The notes: a model not told the origin generated them from the letters alone. A DNA stretch of 64,000 nt from Achromobacter ruhlandii (GCF_902859695.1 NZ_CADIJL010000009.1:62001-126000); one strand, 5' to 3'. Shown: positions 44,209 to 54,459, counted from the stretch's first letter. Made by a program: numbers and translations.

Positions 44209-45000
44209 ATGAGCACGCCGACCCCGCTGCTGGTGGACCGCGACGGCCCCGTCGCCCGCCTGACGCTGAACCGCCCGGACATGCGCAATGCCTTCGACGA
44301 GACGCTGATCGCGGCGCTGACCACGGCGGTGCGCGAGGCGGCGGACGACCCGGCCGTGCGGGTGCTGCTGCTGACCGGCGCGGGCAAGGCGTTCTGCGCG
44401 GGCGGCGACCTGAACTGGATGCGCAGGATGGCCACGCTGACCGACGCCGACAATCGCACCGACGCCGACCGCCTGGCGCGGATGCTGCGCGCCATCTGGT
44501 CCTGCCCCAAACCCGTGGTGGCGGCGGTCAACGGCGACGCCTATGCGGGCGGCATGGGCCTGGTGGCGGCCTGCGACGTCGCCATCGCCGCCGATCACGC
44601 GCAGTTCTGCCTGTCGGAAACGCGCCTGGGGCTGCTGCCGGCCACCATCAGCCCCTACGTGATCCGCGCCATGGGCGAACGCGCCGCCAATCGTTACTTC
44701 CTGACCGCCGAACGCTTCGACGCCGCCGCCGCGTACCGCATGGGGCTGTTGCATGGCGTCGTGCCGCTGGCGCGGCTGCAGGACGAAGCCGACGCCGTCT
44801 GCCGCGCGCTGTGCGACAACGGCCCGCAGGCGGTGCAGGCCAGCAAGCGGCTGGTGCGCGACTTCGCCGGCCGGCCGCTGGATGACGCGCTGGTGGCCGA
44901 TTCGGTCGAACGCATCGCGGCGGTGCGTGCGTCGGATGAAGCGCGGGAAGGCGTCAGCGCGTTCCTGGAAAAGCGCCGGCCGGCCTGGCGCGCGTCCTGA
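44209..45000 (+). CDS. Enoyl-CoA hydratase/isomerase family protein
   Basis: Crotonase-fold protein of 263 residues. The oxyanion-hole segments are LLTGAGKAFCAGGDLNWM and VAAVNGDAYAGGMGLVAACDVAIA, with SETRLGLLPATISPYV next. The Glu pair of true hydratases is only partly evident, so a methylglutaconyl- or isohexenylglutaconyl-type hydratase is equally possible. Context with an acyl-CoA ligase, SDR and TetR indicates breakdown of a short or branched acyl-CoA. Confidence 0.9.
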   Translation: MSTPTPLLVDRDGPVARLTLNRPDMRNAFDETLIAALTTAVREAADDPAVRVLLLTGAGKAFCAGGDLNWMRRMATLTDADNRTDADRLARMLRAIWSCPKPVVAAVNGDAYAGGMGLVAACDVAIAADHAQFCLSETRLGLLPATISPYVIRAMGERAANRYFLTAERFDAAAAYRMGLLHGVVPLARLQDEADAVCRALCDNGPQAVQASKRLVRDFAGRPLDDALVADSVERIAAVRASDEAREGVSAFLEKRRPAWRAS

Positions 45001-45140
45001 GGCAAGGCAAGGCGAGGCGGTGCGGCGCGTCCGCGCCGCGGCGAACATGGCAAGCAAGATGCCCCGCCCAGGCCAGGGGAATATCCGGGTTAACCCGGAA
45101 CGACGTTTAAGATGCGGACTTCGTCCACAAGAGAAGCCGC

Positions 45141-46535
45141 ATGCCCGCCCTACGCCGCGCCGCCTGGAAACGTGAAATCGTCGCCACCCTGCTGCTGAGC
45201 CTGCCGCTGGTGCTGACCAACCTGGCGCAGATCGCGATGACGGTGACCGATGTGATGTTCATCGGCCACCTGGGCTCGCAAGCGCTGGCAGCCAGCGCGC
45301 TGGGCGCCAACCTGTATTCGGCGATTGCTTTCTTCGCACTCGGCCTGGTCAGCGCCACCGCGCCCATGGCGGCGCGTGCCGAGGGCGCGCGCCGCAACTC
45401 GGTGCGGGAAGTGCGCCGCACGGTGCGCCAGGGGTTCTGGAGCGCGCTGCTGATCTCGGTGCCGGGCTGCCTGGCGCTGTGGTTCGGCGAACACATCCTG
45501 CTGTTGCTGCGCCAACCGCCCGAGCTGGCCGCGCCGGCCGGCCAGTACCTGCGCGCGCTGCTGTGGGCCATGCCGCCGTTCCTGGGTTTCCTGGTGCTGC
45601 GCTCGTTCGTGGCCGCGCTGCAGCAGCCGCGCTGGGCCTTCATCGTGGCGGTGGGCGCGATCCTGTTCAATGTGTTCGGCAATTGGGTGCTGGTCTTCGG
45701 CAATCTCGGCTTTCCCGCCATGGGTTTGATCGGCGCGGGCGTGGCCAGCTCCCTGGCCAGCCTGTCGCTGTTCGTGGGCATGGTCGTGGTGGTGCTGCGT
45801 GACCGGCGCTTTCGCCGCTACCGGTTGTTCGGCGACCTGCTGCAACCCGATTGGCAGCGCTTGCGCGCCTTCTGGAAACTGGGCCTGCCGATCGCCGTCG
45901 CAACCGCCTTCGAGGTCACCATCTTCAACGCCGCCGCTTTCCTCATCGGCTGGCTGGGCGAGGCCGAACTGGCGGCGCATGCCATCGCCATCCAGATCGC
46001 CAGCGTGACCTTCATGATTCCCTACGGCGTGGCGCAGGCGGCCACGGTGCGGGTCGGCTACGCCCAGGGCGCGGGCGACAGCGTGGGCGTGACGCGCGCC
46101 GGCTGGAGCGCCTTCGGCCTGGGCATCGGCTCGATGGTGATCGCCGCGGCGCTGATGGTGACGGCGCCGTACACGCTGGTGTCGGTGTTCATGGACGTGC
46201 ACGACCCGGCCAACGCCAAGGTGCTGGCCTTCGCGGTCAGCTACCTGGCGGTGGCGGCGGTGTTCCAGATCGTCGACGGCGCGCAGGTGCTGGGCGCGGG
46301 CATGCTGCGTGGCCTGCACGACACGCGCGTGCCGATGATCTACGCGGCGATCGGCTATTGGGGCGTGGGTTTGCCGTGCGGCGCCTGGCTGGCGTTCCGG
46401 GCCGGTTGGCGCGGCGTCGGCATCTGGAGCGGGCTGGCCATCGGCCTGGCGGTGGTGGCGGTGCTGATGATGCAGCGCTGGAGCCGGCGCACGGGGCTGG
46501 GGCTGGTGGGGCGGCGCGTGTCCCACATGCCATAA
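45141..46535 (+). CDS. MATE-family multidrug/Na+ efflux transporter (NorM-like)
   Basis: Polytopic inner-membrane protein of 464 residues with about twelve hydrophobic helices in two related halves. Diagnostic segments are [45 protein letters not shown] and, in the second half, [46 protein letters not shown] proteins export cationic drugs or dyes in exchange for Na+ or H+. It is single-standing, 27 bases before an unrelated amidohydrolase. Confidence 0.93.
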   Translation: MPALRRAAWKREIVATLLLSLPLVLTNLAQIAMTVTDVMFIGHLGSQALAASALGANLYSAIAFFALGLVSATAPMAARAEGARRNSVREVRRTVRQGFWSALLISVPGCLALWFGEHILLLLRQPPELAAPAGQYLRALLWAMPPFLGFLVLRSFVAALQQPRWAFIVAVGAILFNVFGNWVLVFGNLGFPAMGLIGAGVASSLASLSLFVGMVVVVLRDRRFRRYRLFGDLLQPDWQRLRAFWKLGLPIAVATAFEVTIFNAAAFLIGWLGEAELAAHAIAIQIASVTFMIPYGVAQAATVRVGYAQGAGDSVGVTRAGWSAFGLGIGSMVIAAALMVTAPYTLVSVFMDVHDPANAKVLAFAVSYLAVAAVFQIVDGAQVLGAGMLRGLHDTRVPMIYAAIGYWGVGLPCGAWLAFRAGWRGVGIWSGLAIGLAVVAVLMMQRWSRRTGLGLVGRRVSHMP

Positions 46536-46561
46536 TCGGCGATGCATTTTCTGGAACGTCC

Positions 46562-47833
46562 ATGCCCACCGCCTTGCCCGTTTTTCCGCCGTTGAACGCC
46601 GAACGCCTCTGGTCGCGCGTCGAGACCCTGTCGCGCTACACCCTGCCCGACCAACCCTGGACCCGGCGCGCCTTTTCGCCGCTGTTCCTGCAAGCGCGCG
46701 AGTGGCTGCGCGGTGAATTCGAGGCCGCCGGCCTGGCCACCCGCCTGGACGCCGGCGGCAACCTCATCGGCACGCGCGCCGGCCGCAACGCGCACCGCAA
46801 GCCCATCGCCACCGGCTCGCACTGCGACACCGTGATGAGCGGCGGCCGCTTCGACGGCATCATCGGCGTCCTGGCCGGCATCGAGGTCGCCCACACTTTG
46901 CGGGAACATGGCATCGAACTGGAGCACCCGTTCGAGGTCATCGACTTCCTGTCGGAAGAACCCAGCGACTACGGCATCTCCTGCGTCGGCAGCCGCGCCC
47001 TGAGCGGCCAACTCAGCGCCGACATGCTGGCCGCGCGCAACGCCGACGGCGAGACGCTGGCGCAGGGCATCGCCCGCATCGGCGGCGACCCCAGCGCGCT
47101 GACCGCGCCCCTGCGCGGCCCGGACGGCACCGCCGCCTTCGTCGAACTGCACATCGAGCAGGGCCCCGTGCTGGAAAGCCGCCAGCTGCCCATCGGCGTG
47201 GTCACCAACATCGTCGGCATCCGCCGCGTGCTGATCACGGTGGAAGGCCAGCCCGATCACGCCGGCACCACGCCCATGGACATCCGCCGCGACGCGCTGG
47301 TCGGCGCGGCCCGCATCATCGATGCCGCCAGCCGCCAGGCCAGCGCCGCCAGCGGCAACCCGCATTACGTGGTCGCCACCGTCGGCAAGCTCGCCATGAC
47401 GCCCAACGCCGCCAACGCCGTGCCCGGCCGCGTCGAGCTGACGCTGGAAATGCGCAGCGACAGCAACGCGGTGCTGGACGCCTTCCCCGAAACCCTGATG
47501 GCCGGCGTGGCCGCCGACCTGAAGGCGCTGCGCCTGACCGCCGGCTTCGTCCAGTTGAGCCGGGCCCAACCCACCGACTGCACGCCGCTGGTGATGGACG
47601 CGGTGCAGGCCGCCGCCGACCAGCTCGGCTACGCCAGCATGCGCCTGCCCAGCGGCGCCGGCCACGACGCCGTCTACATGGCGCCCACCGGCCCCATCGG
47701 CATGATCTTCATCCCCTGCCTGAACGGACGCAGCCACTGCCCCGAGGAGTGGATCGAGCCGGCGCAGTTGCTGGACGGCACCCGCGTGCTGTATCAGACC
47801 GTGCTGGAACTGGATCGCCGGCTGTCCCGATAA
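46562..47833 (+). CDS. M20 Zn-dependent amidohydrolase (allantoate/N-carbamoyl amino acid type)
   Basis: Hydrolase of 423 residues in the allantoate amidohydrolase, N-carbamoyl-L-amino-acid hydrolase and beta-ureidopropionase group. Metal-binding motifs are ATGSHCDTVMSGGRFDG (His87, Asp89), FLSEEPSDYGISCVGSRALSG (where EEGSRF is usual, so the second site is variant), FVELHIEQGPVLE, and the dimerisation-domain GQPDHAGTTPM. PSGAGHDAV near the end supplies a further ligand. The long frame from 45851 is antisense-like read-through of the MATE gene; the ATG at 46562 gives the family N-terminus. Confidence 0.9.
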   Translation: MPTALPVFPPLNAERLWSRVETLSRYTLPDQPWTRRAFSPLFLQAREWLRGEFEAAGLATRLDAGGNLIGTRAGRNAHRKPIATGSHCDTVMSGGRFDGIIGVLAGIEVAHTLREHGIELEHPFEVIDFLSEEPSDYGISCVGSRALSGQLSADMLAARNADGETLAQGIARIGGDPSALTAPLRGPDGTAAFVELHIEQGPVLESRQLPIGVVTNIVGIRRVLITVEGQPDHAGTTPMDIRRDALVGAARIIDAASRQASAASGNPHYVVATVGKLAMTPNAANAVPGRVELTLEMRSDSNAVLDAFPETLMAGVAADLKALRLTAGFVQLSRAQPTDCTPLVMDAVQAAADQLGYASMRLPSGAGHDAVYMAPTGPIGMIFIPCLNGRSHCPEEWIEPAQLLDGTRVLYQTVLELDRRLSR

Positions 47834-47851
47834 CCCCACCCTGATGCCGCC

Positions 47852-48187
47852 ATGGAACAGATAGAACTGAACGACAGCACCGCCGACCGCTACCTGCTGG
47901 ACACACCCGGCCTGACGCTGCTGGTGTTCCACAGCCGCACCTGCGGCACTTGCCGCATCGCGCGCGAACAGTTGCCCAAGCTGGACCTGCCGGTGGAACG
48001 CGTGTGCTGGGTCGATGCGGGCGAGAACGGCGGCCTGGTCGAACGCTATGAGGTCTTTCACCTGCCGGCCATGTTCGTCACGCGCGACGGCGCCTTCTTC
48101 GGCCCGGTGCAGGCCAGTCTGGCCGAATGGGATCTGCGCCAGCAGATCGGACTGGCGCTGGACAGCTACCCGGCCGAACTGCCGTGA
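47852..48187 (+). CDS. Thioredoxin-fold protein with CGTC motif
   Basis: Cytoplasmic thioredoxin-like protein of 111 residues. LTLLVFHSRTCGTCRIAREQL contains the redox pair Cys31/Cys34, with CGTC rather than the CGPC of thioredoxin, and the cis-proline is in FHLPAMFVTRDG. It follows the amidohydrolase by 18 bases and overlaps the EamA gene by four bases. A disulfide-reductase role is inferred from the motif. Confidence 0.85.
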   Translation: MEQIELNDSTADRYLLDTPGLTLLVFHSRTCGTCRIAREQLPKLDLPVERVCWVDAGENGGLVERYEVFHLPAMFVTRDGAFFGPVQASLAEWDLRQQIGLALDSYPAELP

Positions 48188-49137
48188 GCGCCGTCGCCGC
48201 CCTCCCCGCCCCTGCCCGCCGTCCGCTGGACTCGCTGGCCACCGGCGTGATGCTGCTGCTGTGCGTCTGCTGGGGCTTCCAGCAGATCGCCATCAAGCTG
48301 GTGGCCGCCGACATCTCGCCCATCATGCAGGTCGGCCTGCGCTCGGCCTTCGCGGCGCTGGTGCTGGGCGCGGTGGTGTGGCGCGCCGAAGGCTCGCGCG
48401 CGCTGCGCGATGGCACGCTGGGCGCGGGCGTGCTGGTGGGCCTGCTGTTCGGCGTCGAGTTCCTGGCGATCGCGCAGGGACTGGTCTACACCACGGCCTC
48501 GCACATGTCGGTTTTCCTGTACACCGCACCGATCTTCACCGCGCTGGGCCTGCACTGGCGCGTGCCGGAAGAACGCATGGCGCCGCTGCAATGGCTGGGC
48601 GTGGCGGTGGCCTTCGGCGGCATCGCCGTGGCCTTCCTGGGCAACGGACAGCCGCAGGCCGCGGCCGCCAGCAACATGCTGCTGGGCGACAGCCTCGGGC
48701 TGCTGGGCGGGCTGCTGTGGGGCGCCACCACGGTGGCGATCCGCCGCACCGCGCTGTCGGAAGCGGCGCCGTCCAAGACGCTGTTCTACCAGATGGCGAT
48801 CGCCGCGCTGGTGCTGCTGGTCTATGCCGCGGCCACCGGCAACGCCGGCATCCGCTACACCCCGTCGGCGATGCTGAGCGTGGCGTTCCAGTCGGTGGTG
48901 GTGGCGTTGTCGAGCTACCTGGCCTGGTTCTGGCTGCTGCGGCGCTATCTGGCCTCGCGCCTGTCGATCCTGTCGTTCATGACGCCGCTGTTCGGGGTGT
49001 CGTTCGGCGTGCTGATCCTGGACGAGCCGCTGGACGGCGCCTTCGTCCTGGGCGCGCTGATGGTGCTGGCCGGCATCTCGCTGGTGAGCGGCGCCGGCCT
49101 GCTGCGCGAGAAGCTGCGGCGCGGCCGGCGCGCCTGA
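48184..49137 (+). CDS. EamA-family (DMT) transporter, plus strand
   Basis: Drug/metabolite transporter superfamily protein of 317 residues with about ten transmembrane helices in two EamA repeats (first repeat from LATGVMLLLCVCWGFQQIAIKLVAADISPIMQVGLRSAFAAL, second from LLGDSLGLLGGLLWGATTVAIRR). I start it at GTG 48184, which overlaps the thioredoxin stop; the open frame further upstream is inside the thioredoxin gene. Substrates of this family are amino acids, nucleosides or toxic metabolites, usually exported. Confidence 0.9.
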   Translation: MSAVAALPAPARRPLDSLATGVMLLLCVCWGFQQIAIKLVAADISPIMQVGLRSAFAALVLGAVVWRAEGSRALRDGTLGAGVLVGLLFGVEFLAIAQGLVYTTASHMSVFLYTAPIFTALGLHWRVPEERMAPLQWLGVAVAFGGIAVAFLGNGQPQAAAASNMLLGDSLGLLGGLLWGATTVAIRRTALSEAAPSKTLFYQMAIAALVLLVYAAATGNAGIRYTPSAMLSVAFQSVVVALSSYLAWFWLLRRYLASRLSILSFMTPLFGVSFGVLILDEPLDGAFVLGALMVLAGISLVSGAGLLREKLRRGRRA

Positions 49138-49250
49138 ACGGCGCGGGGTGGCCGTGGTGGAGTGACAGGCGTGGGCCGGGTCGCGGGCTGACCCGGCGCC
49201 TGGCGCGCCGGCCATTGCCATGACCGGCGCGCGTTCGATGGGCCGGCCCT

Positions 49251-50138
49251 TCAGGCCCGGCGCGGGCCGCCCAGGTTCAAGACGATCAGCGCCGCCCCCG
49301 CCAGCACCAGCGCGAAGCCCCACCAGTCGGCCACGGCGGGGCGATCGCCCACCAGCGCCATCGCGCCCAGCACGCCGACCACCGGCACCATCAGCGTGGT
49401 CAGGGCCGCCACCGTGGCGCTGACCCGTTCGCTCAGCACGAACCACAGCCAATACGCCACCGCCGTGCCCAGCACGATGTGGAACGTCAGCGCCGCTGCC
49501 ACCCGCGGGCTCCAGCCCTGCGTTGGAAAGGTCTCGCCCGCCAGCAGCATGCCGGCCAGCGCGCAGGCCGCGCCCACCGCCAGTTGCCATGCCGTCACCA
49601 CGATGCGGTGCCCCGTCACCGGCCAGCGCTTCAGGTAGACCGTGCCGGCGGCCCACCCGAAGGCGGCGGTGAGCGGAAACGCCAGGCCGCGCGCGGCGGC
49701 CAGGTCGTGATCGGCGAAGATGGCGCGCAGCACCGGCCAGGCCAGCACCGCCACGCCCAGCCCGCCCAACAGCAGCGCCAGGCCGCGGCGGCGGTCCAGC
49801 CGTTCGCCCAGCACGGCCCAGGCCAGCAGCGCCGACATCATCGGCATGGTGAAGGTCAGCACCGCGGCGCGCGAGGTGCTGGTGCTGAGCTGGGCCCAGG
49901 CCACCGCCAGGTTGAACACCGCCACGGCCAGGATGCCGCCGATGACGATGCCCCGCCACGAGGCGCGCGGCGGCAACAGCGCCAATCCCTTGGCGCGCGC
50001 CAGGATCAGCAGCAGCGCGGCGCCGCTGCCCAGTCCCAGCAGCCGCAGGGTGAACGGCGGGCAGATCGACAGCACGATCTTGACCGCCGGCCAGTTCAGG
50101 CCCCAGAACAGCGCCAGCGCAACCGGGATCAGGCGCAC
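49251..50138 (-). CDS. EamA-family (DMT) transporter, minus strand
   Basis: Second DMT-type transporter, 295 residues and about ten helices (IPVALALFWGLNWPAVKIVLS; AVFNLAVAWAQLSTSTSRAAVLTFTMPMMSALLAWAVLGERL; the second repeat from GLAFPLTAAFGWAAGTVYLKRW). The GTG at 50138 has GGAAAAGG just before it and removes an Arg-rich non-family extension, so I chose it over the frame start at 50249. Its start overlaps the stop of the acetyltransferase gene, so the two are probably co-expressed. Confidence 0.88.
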   Translation of the reverse strand: MRLIPVALALFWGLNWPAVKIVLSICPPFTLRLLGLGSGAALLLILARAKGLALLPPRASWRGIVIGGILAVAVFNLAVAWAQLSTSTSRAAVLTFTMPMMSALLAWAVLGERLDRRRGLALLLGGLGVAVLAWPVLRAIFADHDLAAARGLAFPLTAAFGWAAGTVYLKRWPVTGHRIVVTAWQLAVGAACALAGMLLAGETFPTQGWSPRVAAALTFHIVLGTAVAYWLWFVLSERVSATVAALTTLMVPVVGVLGAMALVGDRPAVADWWGFALVLAGAALIVLNLGGPRRA

Positions 50139-50863
50139 GCGGCCTTTTCCCGGGCGATCAGGTCCGTCAGGCCCTGGCGCTGACGGCCTTCGGCGTCGAA
50201 GTTGGCGGGATCGAGCCAGCTTTCGTAGGCGGCGCGCAACGCCGGCCATTCACTGTCGATGATCGAGAACCAGGCGGTGTCGCGGCTGCGGCCCTTGTAG
50301 ACCGTGGCCTGGCGGAAGATGCCTTCAAACTGGAAACCCAGCCGCGCGGCGGCGGCGCGCGACGGCGCGTTCAGGCTGTCGCATTTCCATTCGTAGCGGC
50401 GGTAGCCCAGCTCGTCGAAGGCGCGGCGCATCAACAGGAACTGCGCCTCGGTGGCAATGCGGGTGCGCTTGAGCAACGGCGAAAATGCCACGAAACCGAC
50501 TTCGATCACGCCGCTGGCCGGGTCAATGCGCATCAGCGACAGCGAGCCGATCGCGCGGCCGCTGGCAAGGTCGATGACGGCATGATGCATCGGGTCGCTG
50601 GCGGCATGGGCCTGCGCCTGCTCGGCGAACTGGCGGTAGGCGGCGGCGTCCGCAAAGGGGCCGACGCTCATGTAGGTCCAGTCGCGGCCGTCGGGCGCCT
50701 GGCTGAAGGCGGCGTACAGGTCCGCCGCGTGGCGCTCGGCCGACAGCGGTTCGAGGCGGCAGTAGCGGCCCTGCGCGGGGGCCAGCGGCGGTCGCGGACG
50801 CGGTGTCCAGCCGGACAGGTCGGCGCCGATGGGTTGTTCGAATGCGTTGACGCGGGGTTGCAT
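50129..50863 (-). CDS. GNAT-family N-acetyltransferase (RimJ/RimL-like)
   Basis: Acetyl-CoA-dependent N-acetyltransferase of 244 residues. The pattern matches the RimJ/RimL or Acetyltransf_3 group: YCRLEPLSAERHAADLYAAF, then IGSLSLMRIDPASGVIEVGFVAFSPLLKRTRIATEAQFLLMRRAFDELGYRRYEWKCDSLN and AAARLGFQFEGIFRQATVYKGRSRDTAWFSI. ATG 50863 has GAGG about nine bases upstream. It is divergent from a MocR gene. Confidence 0.9.
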   Translation of the reverse strand: MQPRVNAFEQPIGADLSGWTPRPRPPLAPAQGRYCRLEPLSAERHAADLYAAFSQAPDGRDWTYMSVGPFADAAAYRQFAEQAQAHAASDPMHHAVIDLASGRAIGSLSLMRIDPASGVIEVGFVAFSPLLKRTRIATEAQFLLMRRAFDELGYRRYEWKCDSLNAPSRAAAARLGFQFEGIFRQATVYKGRSRDTAWFSIIDSEWPALRAAYESWLDPANFDAEGRQRQGLTDLIAREKAACA

Positions 50864-51021
50864 GCTGCGAGGCCTCATCCTGGTGGCAAGCGGGTTGGGG
50901 AAAGCGCCGCCGGGGCGGCCGGCTGCCAGGGTTTTTCGTCGTGACAGGCCCTGGCATGCTCCCACGATAGCCAAACCGTGGCATGATAAAAAGCACCACG
51001 ATTCCTGAATTTAATAGAGCC

Positions 51022-52524
51022 ATGACCGACCAAGCCGCCCTGCTCTCCAGTCCGCTGGCGCGCGGGCCGGGCGCCCCGCCGCGTCAACGCCAGCTGATCC
51101 AGCGGCTCAAGCAGGCCATCCTGGCGGGGCAGCTGCCCGCTGGCGGCAAGCTGCCGGCCTCGCGCGTGCTGGCCGACGAGCTGGACATCTCGCGCAACAC
51201 GGTGCTGATCGCCTACGAACAGTTGACCGCCGAAGGCTACGTCATCGCCGACCGCCAGGGCACCCGCGTGGCGCCGTTGTCGGCCGCCGCCGCCAGCGCC
51301 GCCCGGCAGGCCGTGCGACAAGCCGCCGCGCAAGCGGCCGGACAGTCGGGCGCAGCCGACGCGCCGGCCTTGCGCACCGCCACGCGGCTGTCGCGCATCG
51401 TCTCGACGCGCGCCCCCAACGACGGCTCGCTGCCGCTCACGCCCGGCACGCCGGCGCTGACCCAGTTTCCCATCAATGCCTGGCGCCGGGCCCAGGACCG
51501 GGCGCTGCAGGCCGCTCCCGCCGCCACGCTGGGCTACGGCCCGCCGGTGGGCGAACCGGCGCTGCGCGAAGCCATCGCCCAGTATCTGCGGGTGTCGCGA
51601 GGGGTTCACTGCGACGCCTCGCGCATCGTCATCACGGAAGGCGCGCAGGGCGCGCTGGCGCTGTGCGTGCAACTGCTGACCAATCCCGGCGACACCGCCT
51701 GGCTGGAGGAACCCGGCTACCGGGGCGCCAAGTCGGCCTTCCATGCGGGCGACCTGAACGTGGTGGCGATGCGGGTCGACGCCGACGGCGTCGCCATCAC
51801 CGACGAAGACTGGCGCATCCGGCCGCCGCGCCTGATCCAGACCACGCCGACGCACCAATACCCCACCGGCGCCGTGCTGTCGCTGGCGCGCCGCCTCGAC
51901 CTGCTGGAGCGGGCGCGCCGCGCCGGCGCCTGGATCATCGAGGACGACTACGACAGCGAATTCCGCCACCAGGGCGAGCCGATCGCCGCCATGCAGGGCC
52001 TGCTGCCGGACGCGCCGGTGCTGTACGTGGGGACCTTCAGCAAGACCATGTTCCCCGCGCTGCGGCTCGGCTTCCTGGTGCTGCCGCAGTCCATCGCCGG
52101 GCCGGCGATGCCGTCGATCACGGAAATGCTGCGCGGCGGACACCGGCTGGAACAGCTGACCATGGCCGCCTTCATCGACAATGGCCAATTCTCGCGCCAC
52201 CTGGGCCGCATGCGGCGGCTGTACCGCGACCGCCAGGCCGCCCTGCGCGACGCGCTGGCGCGGCACCTGGGCATCGATCACGAGGTGCTGGGCGGCCACA
52301 GCGGCCTGCATCTGACGGTGCGGCTGCCGCCGGACGTGCCCGATCGCGCCATCGTCGAACAGGCGCGCCGGCTGGGCATGAACCCCAACGCGCTATCGAC
52401 CTTCGCCATCAACCCGCAACCGCAGGACAACGGCCTGGTGATCGGCTACGGCAACACCAGCGCAGACCGCTTCCCGGCGCTGGTCCGGCAACTGGGCAAG
52501 CTGGCCGCGACGCTGCGGACCTGA
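51022..52524 (+). CDS. MocR-type GntR/aminotransferase transcriptional regulator
   Basis: Chimeric regulator of 500 residues. The N-terminal GntR winged helix is RQRQLIQRLKQAILAGQLPAGGKLPASRVLADELDISRNTVLIAYEQLTAEGYV (about 20-73). After an Ala-rich linker comes a class I aminotransferase fold with AGAWIIEDDYDSEFRHQ and the PLP-lysine segment VLYVGTFSKTMFPALRLGF. MocR proteins use PLP chemistry as a sensor, commonly of amino acids or of PLP itself. It is divergent from the GNAT/EamA pair, its likely targets. Confidence 0.93.
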   Translation: MTDQAALLSSPLARGPGAPPRQRQLIQRLKQAILAGQLPAGGKLPASRVLADELDISRNTVLIAYEQLTAEGYVIADRQGTRVAPLSAAAASAARQAVRQAAAQAAGQSGAADAPALRTATRLSRIVSTRAPNDGSLPLTPGTPALTQFPINAWRRAQDRALQAAPAATLGYGPPVGEPALREAIAQYLRVSRGVHCDASRIVITEGAQGALALCVQLLTNPGDTAWLEEPGYRGAKSAFHAGDLNVVAMRVDADGVAITDEDWRIRPPRLIQTTPTHQYPTGAVLSLARRLDLLERARRAGAWIIEDDYDSEFRHQGEPIAAMQGLLPDAPVLYVGTFSKTMFPALRLGFLVLPQSIAGPAMPSITEMLRGGHRLEQLTMAAFIDNGQFSRHLGRMRRLYRDRQAALRDALARHLGIDHEVLGGHSGLHLTVRLPPDVPDRAIVEQARRLGMNPNALSTFAINPQPQDNGLVIGYGNTSADRFPALVRQLGKLAATLRT

Positions 52525-52628
52525 ATCGCGGCCGGCGGCATTGCGGATTCGCCCCCCGGCCGGCGGCGCGCATCGTGCCGCGGTCCGTCGACCGGGCGCG
52601 GCCAGGCGTGGCGCCGCGGCGCCCCGCA

Positions 52629-53261
52629 TCAGCGGCGCGAATCGAGCGCCATGCGCACGGCCAGGCCGGCCAGCACCGTGCCCATCAGCCAGCGCTGGAT
52701 CACCATCCACAGCGGCCGGCCGGCCAGGAAACCGGCAATGGACCCGGCCATGATGGCGATGACCGCGTTGACCGACAGGCTGATGGCCACCTGCGTCAGC
52801 CCCAGCGCGATCGACTGGGTGAACACGCTGCCATGGTCGGGCTGGATGAACTGCGGCAGCAGCGACACGTACAGCACGGCGATCTTGGGATTGAGCAGGT
52901 TGGTCACCAGCCCCATGGTGAACAGCGTGCGCGGGCTGCTGGCCGGCAGCTCGCGCACCTGGAACGGCGAGCGGCCGCCCGGGCGCACCGCCTGCCAGGC
53001 CAGGTACAGCAGGTAGAGCGCGCCGCCGAAGCGCAGCGCGTCGTAGGCATAGGGCACCGACATCAGCAGCACCGTCAGGCCGAAGGCCGCGCACAGCACG
53101 TAGAAGACGAAGCCCACCGCCACCCCGGACAGCGAAATCAGGCCGGCCCTGGGCCCCTGCGAAATCGAGCGCGACACCAGGTAAATCATGTTGGGCCCGG
53201 GCGTGAGCACCATGCCCAGGGCGACCAGGGCGAACGTCAGGAGATTGGCGATGTCAGGCAT
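52629..53261 (-). CDS. LysE/RhtB-family amino-acid exporter, minus strand
   Basis: Inner-membrane exporter of 210 residues, about six helices. Family markers are ANLLTFALVALGMVLTPGPNMIYLVSRSISQGPRAGLISLSGVAVGF and NLLNPKIAVLYVSLLPQFIQPDHG, the latter being the NPK segment common to RhtB-type proteins. It lies tail-to-tail with the MocR gene. The 276 bases beyond its start (53262-53537) show nothing. The exported amino acid cannot be named. Confidence 0.92.
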   Translation of the reverse strand: MPDIANLLTFALVALGMVLTPGPNMIYLVSRSISQGPRAGLISLSGVAVGFVFYVLCAAFGLTVLLMSVPYAYDALRFGGALYLLYLAWQAVRPGGRSPFQVRELPASSPRTLFTMGLVTNLLNPKIAVLYVSLLPQFIQPDHGSVFTQSIALGLTQVAISLSVNAVIAIMAGSIAGFLAGRPLWMVIQRWLMGTVLAGLAVRMALDSRR

Positions 53262-53567
53262 GATGCGCCGGCGCGCGCCGGTCGGTAGTGGCGGGATGAT
53301 GCATCACGTTATCTGAAATCTGTATCGGAACAGCGGGGTTTTTCGTGGCCGCGGCGAGCGTGTTGCGCGCCCGCCGCAGGCCTGGTCGCGCCGGCGGCGA
53401 CGGCCGCGTTCAACGACCACGCCGCCGGGATACAACAACCGCGCCACTTTTAAATGTGGCCGGATGGGAGCGGCGGCTGGAGCGGGATACAGTGGTCGGA
53501 TCGCCCCGCCCGCAGGACGCGCGCGCGGCGCCGTTGAATGTCGACCAGATCCAGGGAGGATCCGCCC

Positions 53568-54398
53568 ATGCCGCCACGATCATCGTCTTCGTCCGCCGCC
53601 CGCGCCGGCGCCATCCGCGTCGGCGTCGGCGGCTGGACCTACGCGCCGTGGCGCGGCCCCTTCTACCCGGAAGGCCTGCCGCACGCGCGCGAGCTTGAAT
53701 ACGCCAGCCGGCAGCTCACCGCCATCGAGATCAACGGCACCTATTACAGCAGCCAGAAGCCGGCCACCTTCGCCAAATGGCGCGATGCGACGCCCGACGA
53801 TTTCGTGTTCTCGCTCAAGGCGTCGCGCTACGCCACCAACCGGCGCGAACTGGCCGGCGCCGGCGAATCCGTGCACCGCTTCGTGCACGGCGGCATCGCC
53901 GAGCTGGGTCCCAAGCTGGGGCCGATCGTGTGGCAGTTCGCGCCCACCAAGGCGTTCGACGCCGGGGACTTCGGCGCCTTCCTGGCGCTGCTGCCGGACC
54001 AGGTCGACGGCCTGCCGCTGCGCCACGTGATGGACGTGCGTCACGCCAGTTTCGCCTGCCAGGCCTACCTGGACCTGGCGCGGCGCCACGGCGTGGCCAC
54101 GGTCTACACCGACAGCGAGGACTTCCCGTCGCTGGCCGATCGCAGCGCCGATTTCGTCTATGCCCGGCTGATGCGGGCCAGCACCGCCTTCAAGGCCGGC
54201 TATGCGCCCAAGGTGCTCGATGCGTGGGCCGACCGGCTACGCACCTGGGCGCGCGGCGGCGACCCGGCCGACCTGCCGCGGGTGGACCCGCGCAAGCCCG
54301 CTGGCGCGACGCACCCGCGCGATGTGTTCGCGTTTTTCATCAATGGCGCCAAGGAACGCGCGCCGGCGGCGGCGCGCGCCATGATCGAACGACTGTAG
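53568..54398 (+). CDS. DUF72-family protein
   Basis: Protein of 276 residues with the DUF72 TIM-barrel-like fold. It has the characteristic opening IRVGVGGWTYAPWRGPFYPEGLPHARELEYASRQLTAIEINGTYYSSQKPATFAKW, then FVFSLKASRYATNRREL, LGPIVWQFAPT, and YARLMRA. AGGGAGGA is eight bases before the ATG at 53568. The biochemical function of DUF72 is not established. Confidence 0.9.
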   Translation: MPPRSSSSSAARAGAIRVGVGGWTYAPWRGPFYPEGLPHARELEYASRQLTAIEINGTYYSSQKPATFAKWRDATPDDFVFSLKASRYATNRRELAGAGESVHRFVHGGIAELGPKLGPIVWQFAPTKAFDAGDFGAFLALLPDQVDGLPLRHVMDVRHASFACQAYLDLARRHGVATVYTDSEDFPSLADRSADFVYARLMRASTAFKAGYAPKVLDAWADRLRTWARGGDPADLPRVDPRKPAGATHPRDVFAFFINGAKERAPAAARAMIERL

Positions 54399-54459
54399 CC
54401 GACGCGCCGGCCTGGCCTTTGGCGGCAAGGCCGGCCCCGGGAGAGGGCCGGCGACCGCC